The notes under the pieces are model-generated. The model was not told the DNA's origin and searched no databases. It was given only the letters and a program-made list of their open reading frames with translations. A program made the position numbers and the translations under genes. Shown in pieces: positions 40,703 to 50,175 of a stretch of DNA of 64,000 nt (its first letter is position 1; each line of letters opens with the position of its first letter). Source of the stretch: Brevibacterium oceani (GTDB lineage: Bacteria > Actinomycetota > Actinomycetes > Actinomycetales > Brevibacteriaceae); assembly GCF_013623835.1 (NCBI RefSeq), contig NZ_JABKDE010000002.1:372001-436000 (forward strand). Direction: 5' to 3'.

Positions 40703-41683
40703 ATGAACAGGACCGAATACCAGCGATTCCCCGACGGCGCGCGCGTCCGGTTCACCGACGAGGCCCGCGAGGCCATGCGGAAGCGCCCCGGCACCACGAG
40801 GCCCCTTCGGACGCCCGCAGACGGGCCCGTCGCCGTCTACACGGTCGACAACACCGACGACAACCTCCACGACGTCGTCCTGCGCGAGACGGGGGAGCGC
40901 TACGGCACCTACTGGCTCGAGCCGGCGGCGACCCCGGGGCGCGAGGCCGCCGACCATTACCTGGCCACCGGTCACCTCGATCCAATCCTCGACTTCGACG
41001 CGACCGCCTACGCCGCTCCCACGGCGGCGTCCGTCACCGAGACGGCGGAGACACTCCCCGAAGGCACATTCGATCCGTTCCGCGCCATCGTCGAGTCCGA
41101 CCCGGACATCGCGCTGCTCGATGAGTTCTTCGACCGCGAGCTGCCGATCAGCCTCGACCCCAATCGAACCGGAAGGACCGAGCTCGACGAGAGACGAGAT
41201 CTTCGCCGGAACAAGCCGATCCTGCAGTCGTTCGATCAGCTGAGCGACGCGTTCCCCGGCCTCGACGATCTACGCAGCAGCACTGAGAAGTTCGTCTTCC
41301 GCCTGCGCGGGGTCGAGCGCCTGCTGGCGATGCGCCGCCTCGGCTGGGCCGACGCCCACCCGCCGATCGTGACGATCTGCGGCTCGACACGCTTCCGGGC
41401 GGAAATGGCCGAGACGAACCGCGAGCTCACGCTCGCCGGCTGCATGGTGCTCGCCCCGGGCGTCTTCGCCCACGACGGCGACGAGATCACCGAGGAGCAG
41501 AAGGCGGCGCTCGACGAGCTGCACCTGCGCAAGATCGACCTCGCTGACCAGGTGTTCGTCGTCGACTCCGACGGCTACATCGGCGAGTCGACGAGGCGCG
41601 AGATCGCCTATGCAGAGAAGACCGGCACGCCCGTCGCGTATCTCAGCGAAGGCGGGCAGCTCGACGAAGAGGAGCCGCATTGA
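40703..41683 (+). CDS. Protein with C-terminal nucleoside deoxyribosyltransferase-like (SLOG) domain
   Basis: 326 residues. Residues 1-210 are unassigned. The C-terminal 115 residues (IVTICGSTRFRAEM...LADQVFVVDSDGYIGESTRREIAYAEKTGTPVAYLS) follow the nucleoside 2-deoxyribosyltransferase / DUF4406 fold with the GSTRF and GESTRREI loops. It may cleave or sense nucleotide derivatives. With the DUF2493 gene at 25269 this is the second SLOG-type protein. Overlaps the next gene by a TTGA junction. Confidence 0.75.
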   Translation: MNRTEYQRFPDGARVRFTDEAREAMRKRPGTTRPLRTPADGPVAVYTVDNTDDNLHDVVLRETGERYGTYWLEPAATPGREAADHYLATGHLDPILDFDATAYAAPTAASVTETAETLPEGTFDPFRAIVESDPDIALLDEFFDRELPISLDPNRTGRTELDERRDLRRNKPILQSFDQLSDAFPGLDDLRSSTEKFVFRLRGVERLLAMRRLGWADAHPPIVTICGSTRFRAEMAETNRELTLAGCMVLAPGVFAHDGDEITEEQKAALDELHLRKIDLADQVFVVDSDGYIGESTRREIAYAEKTGTPVAYLSEGGQLDEEEPH

Positions 41684-41958
41684 CCACCCTCATCACGCTC
41701 ATCACCGTCTTCCTCATCGCCTTACTGGGCCTGATCGTCGTCCTCGCGGCGTTGGCGATGCCCGTCGGCATGCTCGTCGGCTCAATCAGTGGCGTCGACG
41801 CCGTCATGAAGCGGGGAGAGCGACGCAGCAGCCGTCCGGAGATGCGACGACAACTGGTGAAGAGCCTGATGTGCGCCGTCGGACCGCCGGCCGTGCTGAT
41901 CACCTGCGTCGCGCTCATGAAGGGCCTCGCCCACCTCGCACTGTGGCTGACCGCCTGA
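41680..41958 (+). CDS. Small two-span membrane protein
   Basis: 92 residues; hydrophobic spans at about 2-36 and 66-90 around a basic loop (KRGERRSSRPEMRRQL). TTG start forms TTGA with the preceding stop, the same junction seen at 6092. No family recognised. Confidence 0.6.
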   Translation: MTTLITLITVFLIALLGLIVVLAALAMPVGMLVGSISGVDAVMKRGERRSSRPEMRRQLVKSLMCAVGPPAVLITCVALMKGLAHLALWLTA

Positions 41959-41984
41959 GAAACACAGAGAAGGAGAAGACCACC

Positions 41985-42230
41985 ATGACAGACGACAGCT
42001 CGATCGCACAGACCGCGACCAGCGCCCCTCATCCGGAATTCGAGCGCGGGGCACGAGCCGCCGCCGAGGCGATGAGGTTCTACTTCCTCGACGAGAACGA
42101 GGGCCCCATCCACGCAGATCTCAGCACCGAGATCCTCGAGCAGCACGAGTCCGGGGCCGTCGCCGATGCGCTGAGCGACGAGCGCCGGCGCATCGAGTGC
42201 CGCAAGGAGCATCCCGCGTCCGCGTCCTGA
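41985..42230 (+). CDS. Small hypothetical protein
   Basis: 81 residues, acidic and helical (ARAAAEAMRFYFLDENEGP). ATG 41985 follows AAGGAGAAG, chosen over the long open frame upstream. Precedes hairpin copy 11 and a terminator. Function unknown. Confidence 0.55.
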   Translation: MTDDSSIAQTATSAPHPEFERGARAAAEAMRFYFLDENEGPIHADLSTEILEQHESGAVADALSDERRRIECRKEHPASAS

Positions 42231-42244
42231 TCGAAGGGAGCGGT

Positions 42245-42261
42245 GGTCGGCGGAGCCGACC
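42245..42261 (+). repeat. Dispersed triloop hairpin, copy 11
   Basis: GGTCGGC-GGA-GCCGACC followed by CGGGGAG. Immediately before the terminator at 42281 and 93 bases ahead of the rIIA-like ATG. Confidence 0.6.
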
Positions 42262-42280
42262 CGGGGAGAAGGCGGATGTC

Positions 42281-42315
42281 GGAACGGGCCGGGGGAGACA
42301 CCCTCGGCCCGTTCC
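42281..42315 (+). terminator. Terminator hairpin ahead of rIIA-like gene
   Basis: GGAACGGGCCG pairs with CGGCCCGTTCC around 13 bases. It lies 39 bases before the next start. Confidence 0.7.
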
Positions 42316-42353
42316 CATCCGCATCGTCTCTACCCCTACAGGAGGAGCTCCCA

Positions 42354-44359
42354 TGCTCATCGAGAAGAGCGACGTCGTCGCTGAAGGAACGATCTCGGGC
42401 TTCACCGCCAGCCGTATCGGCACCGCCGACATGGGCCTGGCCATGGAGTTCTTCGCCTCGATCTACTCACGCCCGCGCGACGCGGTGCTGCGCGAGCTCG
42501 CGGCCAATGGCGTCGACGCCCAGCGCGACGCCGGCTACGACGGCCCGGTCGAGATCACGCTGCCGGACCTCGACCACCCGCAGATCAGCATCGCCGACCA
42601 CGGGGTCGGCATGGACGAGCGGACGCTGACCGAGGTCTTCGGCAACTACGTCGCCTCGACCAAGCGCGACTCGGCCACGCAGATCGGCGGCTTCGGCGTG
42701 GGGTCCAAGACCCCGTTCGCCGTCGCCGACCAGTTCACCGTCTTCTCGACCACGGACGGCGTCACGCGCCTCATGCTCTTCGCCAAGCTGCCTGACGGCG
42801 GCACCGGCCACAAGATCCTGTCGGCCAAGGAGACGGGCCGGCCCTCCGGCACGACCGTCTCCGTGCCCGTCGGCCTCGAGGACCTCGACGAGTGGGCCGT
42901 CGCCGCCCAGCGCGTCTTCCGCTGGTGGGACGAGGGAGCTGTCCTCGTCGACGGCGAGGCTCCCCAGACCTTCCACGGCGCTGTCTCGGAGCTCGGCAGC
43001 ACCGAGGCCTGGCACCACGTCCCGGAGGAGGGGAGCGACACCGCCTTCGTGCGGATCAACGGCGTCGGCTACGAGGTCCCCTCGGTCATGGCCCACGAGT
43101 GCGGCGTCCGCGCCGCCGTCATCGACGTGCCGCTCGACTCCCAGCTGACGATCTCCCGCTCGCGCGAGACGATCGACGACACCGACGCCGGCCGCGCATG
43201 GCTGAAGGAGGCCAAGAAGGACTGGCGAGCAGTCATCGAAGACCGCGCCGCGCGCCTGTTCGACGGCGTGAGCACCTCGGTCGAGGCGCAGCGGATCTTC
43301 GACGACGCGCCGTCGGTGTTCCATGCCCTCATGCCCGGCGACCAGGGGCACTACACCAACGTCCTCACGGTGGTCCAGACGCTGGGCCTGCCGGACCACG
43401 TCCGGTCCACGGTGATCACCTACTACACCGCCGCGGAGTCGACGCGGGACGCCGGCGACACGCTCTCCGTCCACCGGGCGTCCCAGCGGCTCCACGGGAT
43501 GTTCATGGCCCCGGACGAGTTCACCCCGAGGATCCAGAGGTCGGTCTCGCGCTGGGCGAAGAGCCGTGATCAGGAGCATCCGATCGCCCTCACGGTGATC
43601 TCTCCGGACGCCCCGGGCTTCGACCGGTTCTTCCCCGTCGACGAGGTCCGCTGGATCACCGGCGAGGAGCTGCTCGCGCAGACCCCGAAGCGGCAGAAGC
43701 CCCAGGCGAAGCCCCTGCAGCTCGAGCGCGTCACGAGCGTCTACTCGGGCAGCGTCTACTGCTCCGAGGCGCTCGACGTCGATCAGCTGCGCGAGATCTC
43801 CGATGACGGGACGCCCCTCGTCCTCGCCTCCAAGGCCGAGATCGAGGACTCCGAGCACGGAATCGGACGGCTCCGCTTCTCGCGGATCGCCCTGCTGCTC
43901 AGGGGCAACCGCTCCATCGAACGGGTGAGGGAGGCCCTCGACCGCCCCGTGCTCACCCTCGAGCAGGCGATCGCCGGCCAGGTCGATGAGTGCCTGCGCC
44001 GGATGACGCCGAAGCAGCGTCGTGAGGCCGCCGCCAGTCTGGCGGCCGGTCTGCGCAGCCACGACCAGCGCTCGATCGGGAGGCTCCTCGACAAGGGGGG
44101 CCTGTCCGCCCGGGCGACGAAGCTGCTGAGGCGACTGGCCACCCCCATCGATCCCGTCCTGCAGGCCAATGCGTCCCTCGCGCTCGGCCACGACCTCGTC
44201 CCCGAGCCGAGGATCCGGCAGGACTTCTCGATGACCCTCCGGCTCATCGAAGCGCTCAGCAGCACCCACTCCGCACCCATCGACGCGTCGCTCATCAGCG
44301 CCGTCGTCGACGCCGACGTCGAGGCGTCGCGGCGGACCGAGAAGAAGGAAGCAGCATGA
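42354..44359 (+). CDS. RIIA-like GHKL ATPase
   Basis: 668 residues. The N-terminal GHKL ATPase has the N-box RELAANGVDA (Glu 48, Asn 52, Asp 55), ADHGVGM (Asp 82) and GGFGVGSKTPFA (112-123). The FGVGSK-PFA phrase is typical of T4 RIIA-like proteins rather than Hsp90 or gyrase. The C-terminal 350 residues are unassigned. In T4, RIIA and RIIB act together at the membrane and counter the Rex exclusion system. CAGGAGGAG precedes the ATG. Coupled by ATGA to the rIIB-like gene. Confidence 0.85.
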
Positions 44360-45249
44360 CCTCCATCCCGTACACCTCCATCAGCACGAACGGTCGCGGC
44401 TCCCTCACCGTCGTCCTCGGCGACGAGCTGACCACGATAACCGACGACAACCCCGTCTTCGACGACGTGCTCGCCGAGCTGCAGGGACCGAGCCCCAATC
44501 CCGACACCGTCCGCGATCTGCTCGCGCAGTCCACGACCGGAGCTGTCGCCTCGCGGCTCGAGGAGCTCACCGACCGGGTCTCCTACGACGGCACCGACGT
44601 GCTCTTCGACGGCGAGCCGGTCCACGGCACGGTTGTCGAGCACATCCGGGCCAGCCTCGTGGCGAGGACCCGCGACTGGGCCCCGCTCGCGGCGTTCCTC
44701 GAGCGTCAGGCCGAGAACCCGTCGATGGCCTCGCGCCGCGAGATGTACGACTGGATCAGTGCCGAGGGCCTCACCATCGCGCCCGACGGCCGCATCGTCG
44801 GCTACAAGGGACTCGACCACGACGGCAGGTCCGTGCGCTCCGGCGGGGCCTACGTCGACGGCGCATGGGTCGACGGCCAGGTGCCCAACCCGCTGGGCGC
44901 TGTGGTCTCGATGGACCGTCCCCAGGTTGACGACGACCGCAGCCGCACGTGCTCCTTCGGCCTGCACGTCGGCAGCTACGCCTACGCCCAGAGCTGGAGC
45001 CGGGGGATCGTCGCCACCGTGCTCGTCGACCCGGCCGACGTCGTCTCCATCCCCTCGGACTCCGGTGGGCAGAAGATGCGGACCTGTCGCTACGAGGTCG
45101 TGCGGGTCGAGAAGGACTCCGCGACCTACCTCGGCCGCGTCGGCACCGTCGCGCCCGACGAGTTCGTCGATCTCGACGACGACGAGGGGTTCGAAGACGA
45201 CGACTTCGACGAGGACGACGAGCCACGCATCCACGACTTCACCGTGTGA
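44356..45249 (+). CDS. RIIB-like protein
   Basis: 297 residues. The central part (ENPSMASRREMYDWISAEGL...DGRIVGYKGL) and the C-terminal part (MDRPQVDDDRSRTCSFGLHV...VDPADVVSIPSDSGGQKMRTCRYEV) are laid out as in T4 RIIB. The tail is very acidic (DDDEGFEDDDFDEDDE). Its order behind and four-base coupling to the RIIA-like gene strengthen both calls. A large terminator follows. Confidence 0.85.
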   Translation: MTSIPYTSISTNGRGSLTVVLGDELTTITDDNPVFDDVLAELQGPSPNPDTVRDLLAQSTTGAVASRLEELTDRVSYDGTDVLFDGEPVHGTVVEHIRASLVARTRDWAPLAAFLERQAENPSMASRREMYDWISAEGLTIAPDGRIVGYKGLDHDGRSVRSGGAYVDGAWVDGQVPNPLGAVVSMDRPQVDDDRSRTCSFGLHVGSYAYAQSWSRGIVATVLVDPADVVSIPSDSGGQKMRTCRYEVVRVEKDSATYLGRVGTVAPDEFVDLDDDEGFEDDDFDEDDEPRIHDFTV

Positions 45250-45258
45250 TGCCCCATG

Positions 45259-45309
45259 GATGCCCGAGCGGGGCAATGGCAAGACACGCCGCTGCCCCGC
45301 TCGGGCATC
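45259..45309 (+). terminator. Terminator hairpin after rIIAB-like pair
   Basis: GATGCCCGAGCGGGGCA pairs with TGCCCCGCTCGGGCATC, 17 bp, loop 17 bases. Confidence 0.85.
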
Positions 45310-45418
45310 GATCACGCCGATGACCCCGACGAGGCATCGACGTGGCCCAGAACGATCACTTCGAGGGACCGGCAGCGCTCCGAGCGTGTCGGCCCCTCCT
45401 TCATGAAGGAACCCCACG

Positions 45419-45925
45419 ATGACCCCCACGCCCCGAGCCCTCGACGACTTCGACCAGATCGTGCGCAGTGCACTGCGCGACGACGCCGTCTGGGAGCTGC
45501 TCACCAGCACGCCCCAGGGCATCGCCGACGTCGACAAATGGCTGAAGACCACCGCCGGCAGCATCGACCAGCAGCTGTCCTTCCGCAAGGACGAGATCGA
45601 GTCCGCACGGCTCGAGCGTCGCGCGCTGAGCCCGACCGACCTCAGCGAGTACCACGCCTGGCGCAAGAAGGCCGTGTTCCTCAAGGCCCTGTGCGAGAAG
45701 CGCCTCGTCGACATCCGCCCGCTGCGGATCGAGGCCTTCGGCGAGGACCGCGCCCGGCGGATGAAGGCACTGCTCGTCCGCCTCGCCGAGGTAGTCCTCG
45801 ACCACGAGGCCGAGCAGATCGACGACGACCTCTACGACGCGCTCGACGAGATCGTCCTCCCCGGCGACGACGCACCGACCCTCCGCGAGTACCTCGAGCG
45901 GCGCGCCGAGCGGGCCGCCGCCTGA
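45419..45925 (+). CDS. Hypothetical helical protein
   Basis: 168 residues, almost entirely helical and probably coiled-coil (YHAWRKKAVFLKALCEKRLVDIRPLRIEAF). No recognised domain. AAGGAACCC precedes the ATG. Opens the accessory operon running to 49452. Function unknown. Confidence 0.6.
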   Translation: MTPTPRALDDFDQIVRSALRDDAVWELLTSTPQGIADVDKWLKTTAGSIDQQLSFRKDEIESARLERRALSPTDLSEYHAWRKKAVFLKALCEKRLVDIRPLRIEAFGEDRARRMKALLVRLAEVVLDHEAEQIDDDLYDALDEIVLPGDDAPTLREYLERRAERAAA

Positions 45926-45969
45926 CCACCACGACCCGCCCCGCCGGCGGGACGCTCAGAAAGACACGC

Positions 45970-46284
45970 ATGACCACTGATACCCGTCCACCCCTCACCG
46001 CCGAGGACCTCGTCGACGAGATCCGCGAGACCCTGCTCGACCACCGACGCGTGCGAACGGCCGAGGAGTGCGCGACCGACCACGCGCCGACGCGCGAGGA
46101 GGTCGTCTCCCACGAGCGCTCCGCGGTGCTCGACGTCACCCTCGCCCTCGTCATCCGGCACCGGCTGCCCATCGACGCCGACGCCGCCACGCGCGCCGTC
46201 CGTCGCTCCGAGAGCGCCGACCCGGACGCCTGGGCCCGCGGATGCGCCGACTACGTCGCGGGGCTCGTCCCGCTGAAGGAGTGA
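45970..46284 (+). CDS. Hypothetical protein
   Basis: 104 residues, helical, acidic. ATG 45970 follows AGAAAGAC; the frame is open upstream but that part is the preceding gene's shadow. Six bases to the next gene. Function unknown. Confidence 0.55.
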   Translation: MTTDTRPPLTAEDLVDEIRETLLDHRRVRTAEECATDHAPTREEVVSHERSAVLDVTLALVIRHRLPIDADAATRAVRRSESADPDAWARGCADYVAGLVPLKE

Positions 46285-46290
46285 TCCGAC

Positions 46291-47088
46291 ATGGCCACCT
46301 TCGCCCGCATCGTCCGCCTCTTCTTCTGGATCGGCGTGCTCGCGTTCATCCTCTGGGTCGCGCAGCCGCTCATCGCTGCCGTCCCGGACACGACCCCCAC
46401 CTGGTCCGATCTGACGACGGCCGTCGTCGTGGTCCTGATCGCGATCGCCCTCGGCCGCCTCACCATCGCCGTCGTCCGGCTCGTGTTCCCGCCTCGGGAG
46501 AAGGGCCTGACCGCCACAGCCCTCGACGCGGCCGTCGCCATCGGGCCGGGCGGCCTGGGCTCGGCCACGCAGCTGGTGCTGGAGAGGCTGAGGACCACGG
46601 CCCGGCATGAGGCCGCCCACGCCGTCGTCGTCCGAGCTCTCGGCCATCGGCTCATGCGGGTGACGACGGTCCCGACGGACGCGAACGCCGGGCACACCGC
46701 CTGGCAGCACCGCGAGGACGCCCCTGCCTCCATCGACCACGTCGTCGTCGCCCTGGCCGGACCCATCAGCGAGTCCTCCGCGACGGCCACGATTCCAGGG
46801 TCCCTTCAGGACCACCACGACGACCACGCCTTCGCCCTGCGCCAGGCGCTGTCGGTGAGCCTCGCCGACGGCGAGGCCCGGACCTCGGCGCAGGTGCTAG
46901 ACGAGGCCACGGCCTCGGCGCGGCGGATCCTCTCCGAGCACGCCGAGGACGTCGACCGCCTCGCCGAGGCCCTGCGGGGCCGCCCCGGCGGCACGACCCT
47001 CTCCGGCTGTGAGGTGGAGCAGCTGCTGACCGGCGAGCCCTGCCGCACACGAAGCACCGACGAGAACGAGAAAGAAGGCACAGCATGA
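46291..47088 (+). CDS. Membrane M41-type peptidase lacking an AAA domain
   Basis: 265 residues. Two N-terminal spans (about 8-28 and 42-62), then a cytoplasmic domain with ARHEAAHAVV (HEAAH zinc site about 106-110) and VVVALAGPISES, the hallmarks of the FtsH peptidase domain. The ATPase of FtsH is absent, so it may act alone or with another ATPase. This form occurs in actinobacteria and phages. Four-base overlap with the glutaredoxin gene. Confidence 0.8.
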   Translation: MATFARIVRLFFWIGVLAFILWVAQPLIAAVPDTTPTWSDLTTAVVVVLIAIALGRLTIAVVRLVFPPREKGLTATALDAAVAIGPGGLGSATQLVLERLRTTARHEAAHAVVVRALGHRLMRVTTVPTDANAGHTAWQHREDAPASIDHVVVALAGPISESSATATIPGSLQDHHDDHAFALRQALSVSLADGEARTSAQVLDEATASARRILSEHAEDVDRLAEALRGRPGGTTLSGCEVEQLLTGEPCRTRSTDENEKEGTA

Positions 47089-47426
47089 GCCCGACCACCA
47101 TGGCCGACGTCCCCAAGACCGCCCACGAGATGCCCGAGATCACGATCTACGGGCCCGAGTTCTGCCCGAACTGCACGCAGGCGACCAACCTGTTCGACCG
47201 CCAGAGTCCGCCGGTGCCCTACACCAAGGTCGACATCGAGCCCGGTGATGTCAACCACCGGTTCATCACCGAAAAGCTCGGTTACTCGCAGGCTCCGGTG
47301 ATCGTCGTCGCCTTCGACGGCGCGCACCGCGACGTGCACTGGGGAGGCCACCGCATGGACATGCTCATGGCCCTCACCCGCCTGTGCACGAAGGGGATCG
47401 TCGCGGAGGTCGATCAGCAGAGCTGA
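47085..47426 (+). CDS. Glutaredoxin / NrdH-like redox protein
   Basis: 113 residues, thioredoxin fold. EITIYGPEFCPNC places the redox pair at C27 and C30, and SQAPVIVV carries the cis-Pro. NrdH-type glutaredoxins feed ribonucleotide reductase, but no nrd genes are in the window. In-frame ATGs at residues 6 and 16 are alternative starts. Overlaps the M41 gene (ATGA). Confidence 0.88.
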   Translation: MSPTTMADVPKTAHEMPEITIYGPEFCPNCTQATNLFDRQSPPVPYTKVDIEPGDVNHRFITEKLGYSQAPVIVVAFDGAHRDVHWGGHRMDMLMALTRLCTKGIVAEVDQQS

Positions 47427-47445
47427 TCCGGGAGGAGTGAAGCAG

Positions 47446-47474
47446 CAGGCGGCGCGGCGTGGTTCGCGCCGCCT
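47446..47474 (+). terminator. Terminator-like hairpin
   Basis: CAGGCGGCGCG pairs with CGCGCCGCCTG, loop GCGTGGT-like; no T-run. Confidence 0.55.
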
Positions 47475-47551
47475 GTCGCGTCCTGCCCGGAAATCACCGC
47501 GGGCACGACTGCGTCCGCGCCCTATCGATCATCACGACCCAGGAGAACCCC

Positions 47552-48331
47552 ATGTGGCCCTTCACCCGCAAGCACCGCCGTCCCACCGCCAGCAACGACT
47601 CCCCGCACACCATCCTCGGCAGGGTGAAGACCCTGCTCAAGGCGAACATCCACGCGATGCTCGACGAGGCCGAGGACCCTGAGAAGATGCTCGACCAACT
47701 GGTGCGCAACTACACCGCCGGCATCGCCGACGCCCGCAACGCCGTCCAGGAGACCATCTCCGGCGTCCGCCTTATCGAGGCCCAGCAGGACAAGGACGAG
47801 AAGGCCGTCGAGGAGTGGTCGGCCAAGGCCGAGCTCGCCGCGAAGCGCGCGAAGCAGGCCCAGAAGCACGGCGACGAGGCGGGATCCGCGAAGGCCGAGA
47901 AACTCGCCATGACCGCGCTGAAGAAGCAGATGGCTGCGCAGCAGCGCGTCGAGTCACGCGTGGAGAGCCTCGTCGCCCAGAACGACATGATCGAGGGCCT
48001 CAAGGACGGCCTCGTCGCCATGGACGACCGCCTCGACGAGCTGAAGAACAACCGCGCCGAGCTCCTGGCCCGCGTCCGCCTGGCCGAGACCCAGGAGACC
48101 GTCGCCGACGCCGTCGGGCAGATCAACGCCGGTGACCCCACCAGTGCCATGGCGCAGCTGGAGGACAAGGTCATGCGCACCGAGGCCCGCGCCCAGGGCA
48201 AGCTCGAGGTCGCCGGCTCCTCGATGGAGTCCCGCTTCGACGCTCTCGAGTCCGACATCGCCCACGCCGAGGCCACCGAGCGGCTCGACGCCCTCATGGG
48301 GCGTGACGCTCCGAAGGAGGTGGAGGGTTGA
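47552..48331 (+). CDS. PspA / IM30-family membrane-stress protein
   Basis: 259 residues, long coiled coil. ILGRVKTLLKANIHAMLDEAEDPEKMLDQLVRNY is the typical start of PspA after an amphipathic region, and the Ala/Lys/Glu-rich heptads follow. PspA oligomers stabilise the inner membrane. ATG 47552 has AGGAGAA upstream. The next gene starts at the last base of its stop and encodes a membrane protein, probably its anchor. Confidence 0.88.
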   Translation: MWPFTRKHRRPTASNDSPHTILGRVKTLLKANIHAMLDEAEDPEKMLDQLVRNYTAGIADARNAVQETISGVRLIEAQQDKDEKAVEEWSAKAELAAKRAKQAQKHGDEAGSAKAEKLAMTALKKQMAAQQRVESRVESLVAQNDMIEGLKDGLVAMDDRLDELKNNRAELLARVRLAETQETVADAVGQINAGDPTSAMAQLEDKVMRTEARAQGKLEVAGSSMESRFDALESDIAHAEATERLDALMGRDAPKEVEG

Positions 48332-49452
48332 TGTTCAGAACTCTCACAGAATCCTCGCCGGATGATGCTTGGGACCTCGAGACCTTCGTCGGCAGCGCCA
48401 GCGGCTCGATCGGCAGCTGGATGAGCTACCTCATGATGTTCATGGGCGTGATCGGCATCGTATGGGCCACCGTGCTGCTGATGAAGAAGCTGACGGCACC
48501 ACCGGGCTACGACCAGGGCAGCTGGGGATCGATCGTGCTCATGATCATTATCGGCGGCGCGATGACCGTCGGCGGCACAAGTATGCCTGGTCTCTTCGCG
48601 CCCTCATCGAAAGAAGGGGAAGGAAACGAGCCCTCTCCGACCCCGTCGTCATCGACGTCGGAAAGCCCGACCCCTGCACCGGAGCCTACGCAGCAGCCGG
48701 CTCCACCGTCTGCCGAGCCCGCGGACCTCACCTGGTTGTGGATCACGCTCGGAATCGTCGCCGCCGTGGCGATCCTCGTCGTCGGTGTTCTGCTCACAGT
48801 GATGCTCGTCAAACGACTGCGAAAGGCCTCGCGTGCCGAGGCCGAGCGCAAGCGCCTCGAGGAGGCTCGACAAGAGCGAATTCGCGAGATCTGGCAGAGC
48901 TGGATCGACCGGCACAAGGCGGTCAAAGAGAAGGTCCTGTCGGCCGAGACCGACTGGGACATGATCTTCTCCTACCCCTGCCTCTCGGATGCGACGGTCC
49001 CACAGACGCGTGACCTCCATCGAGCGATAAGTGCCGCAGATCATGCGAGCGACTCGATGCCGCCGGGCCTCGACGAGACCACGGACATCAGTTCGCTGCC
49101 GTACCCGAAGATGGTGCTCACCGCCGAGGAGACCTGGCAGACGGCGTTCTCCTTCGCCAAGCGCACAGGGCAGAAGCTCCTGCCCAAGGAGGAGCGCAAG
49201 ACGATCGAGCAGATCATCAAGCTCCTGCGCATGGCACAGGACGCAGGCGGGTCGCCCAGTGAGCGCGACGTCGCCTACTCCCGCGCGCAGAAGCTCATCG
49301 CCGACCTCCGGGTCGTCAAGGTGCCCGAACGCGCCATGGTGATGATCGAGCAGGAGCAGCGGCTCATGCTCGAGGCTCCGGCATCGTCCCCGTCACCTCA
49401 GACAGGGTCGGTGCCCACCGAGGGCGAGAAGAAGTCGCCGATCATCCTGTAA
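48331..49452 (+). CDS. Three-span membrane protein, probable PspA partner
   Basis: 373 residues. Two spans near the N-terminus (about 30-50 and 63-87), a Pro/Ser/Thr-rich external linker (ending about 130), a third span (about 132-157) and a 210-residue charged cytoplasmic domain. Translation is coupled to pspA (GATG junction). It resembles other actinobacterial PspA-associated membrane proteins in layout only. The terminator at 49463 follows. Confidence 0.65.
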   Translation: MFRTLTESSPDDAWDLETFVGSASGSIGSWMSYLMMFMGVIGIVWATVLLMKKLTAPPGYDQGSWGSIVLMIIIGGAMTVGGTSMPGLFAPSSKEGEGNEPSPTPSSSTSESPTPAPEPTQQPAPPSAEPADLTWLWITLGIVAAVAILVVGVLLTVMLVKRLRKASRAEAERKRLEEARQERIREIWQSWIDRHKAVKEKVLSAETDWDMIFSYPCLSDATVPQTRDLHRAISAADHASDSMPPGLDETTDISSLPYPKMVLTAEETWQTAFSFAKRTGQKLLPKEERKTIEQIIKLLRMAQDAGGSPSERDVAYSRAQKLIADLRVVKVPERAMVMIEQEQRLMLEAPASSPSPQTGSVPTEGEKKSPIIL

Positions 49453-49462
49453 CCGCGACTAC

Positions 49463-49497
49463 GCACCGACCGGCTCCACCATGGGGCCGGTCGGTGC
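49463..49497 (+). terminator. Terminator hairpin
   Basis: GCACCGACCGGC pairs with GCCGGTCGGTGC, loop 11 bases. Confidence 0.75.
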
Positions 49498-49719
49498 TAC
49501 CACTTCCGCGACCTGCACGAACAGGACCAACTACGTCGTGGCAACGTCCTCGTCCTCGACCCGCTCGTACTCCATCACGACCAGGCATGAACCCACCACA
49601 CTCGTCACTGACAAGGAGCCGCCATCGCGACGAACCCCGCCCTCGCCTCCAGCCAGATCATCAGCACGGACGGAATAGCCCCGTACTTCTGGATCATCGC
49701 CCTCGTCATCGGAGCCATC

Positions 49720-50175
49720 ATGGCCGCTGGATGCCTGCAGATCCATGGATGGACCACCGGCATCGGTTGGCGATGTGCCGCGATGGCGATGACCGTGTTC
49801 GGGGTTGGAGCGATCATCTTGAGCCCTACCGCGGGCTTTCCTACCAAAGACGTCAGCGTCACGGCACTCACCGACGAAATAGCCTCCGACTACGATCTCG
49901 TCGATCTCCGGCCCGAGGTGAAACCACGCGGACTCTTTCGTATGTCACGAGAAATCCCCGCGAACGACCTCTGCGGGCCGATCGACGACGATTCACCCAT
50001 CCTCTACGCGCGAGTCCCAAACGATCACCCGAGCCATGCCGGAGTCGCCGTCATGGTCAGTGCCGCGATCCCGGACTGCGAAGCCGAAGAGCCGACTGTG
50101 AACCTGCACGTCATCGATGCGCACGGCACTGGGATCACAGCCGACGATCTGAAGAAGGATATGAACCCATCATGA
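49720..50175 (+). CDS. Membrane-anchored hypothetical protein
   Basis: 151 residues from ATG 49720, with one full hydrophobic span (about 15-38) and a soluble domain. The reading frame extends upstream to an in-frame TGA at 49609 with no ATG, GTG or TTG in between. An AAGGAG at 49614-49619 stands five bases before an ATC (49624), and starting there would restore an extra N-terminal membrane span (APYFWIIALVIGAIMAAG). So the true start may be a rare ATC. Overlaps the next gene (ATGA). Function unknown. Confidence 0.6.
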   Translation: MAAGCLQIHGWTTGIGWRCAAMAMTVFGVGAIILSPTAGFPTKDVSVTALTDEIASDYDLVDLRPEVKPRGLFRMSREIPANDLCGPIDDDSPILYARVPNDHPSHAGVAVMVSAAIPDCEAEEPTVNLHVIDAHGTGITADDLKKDMNPS

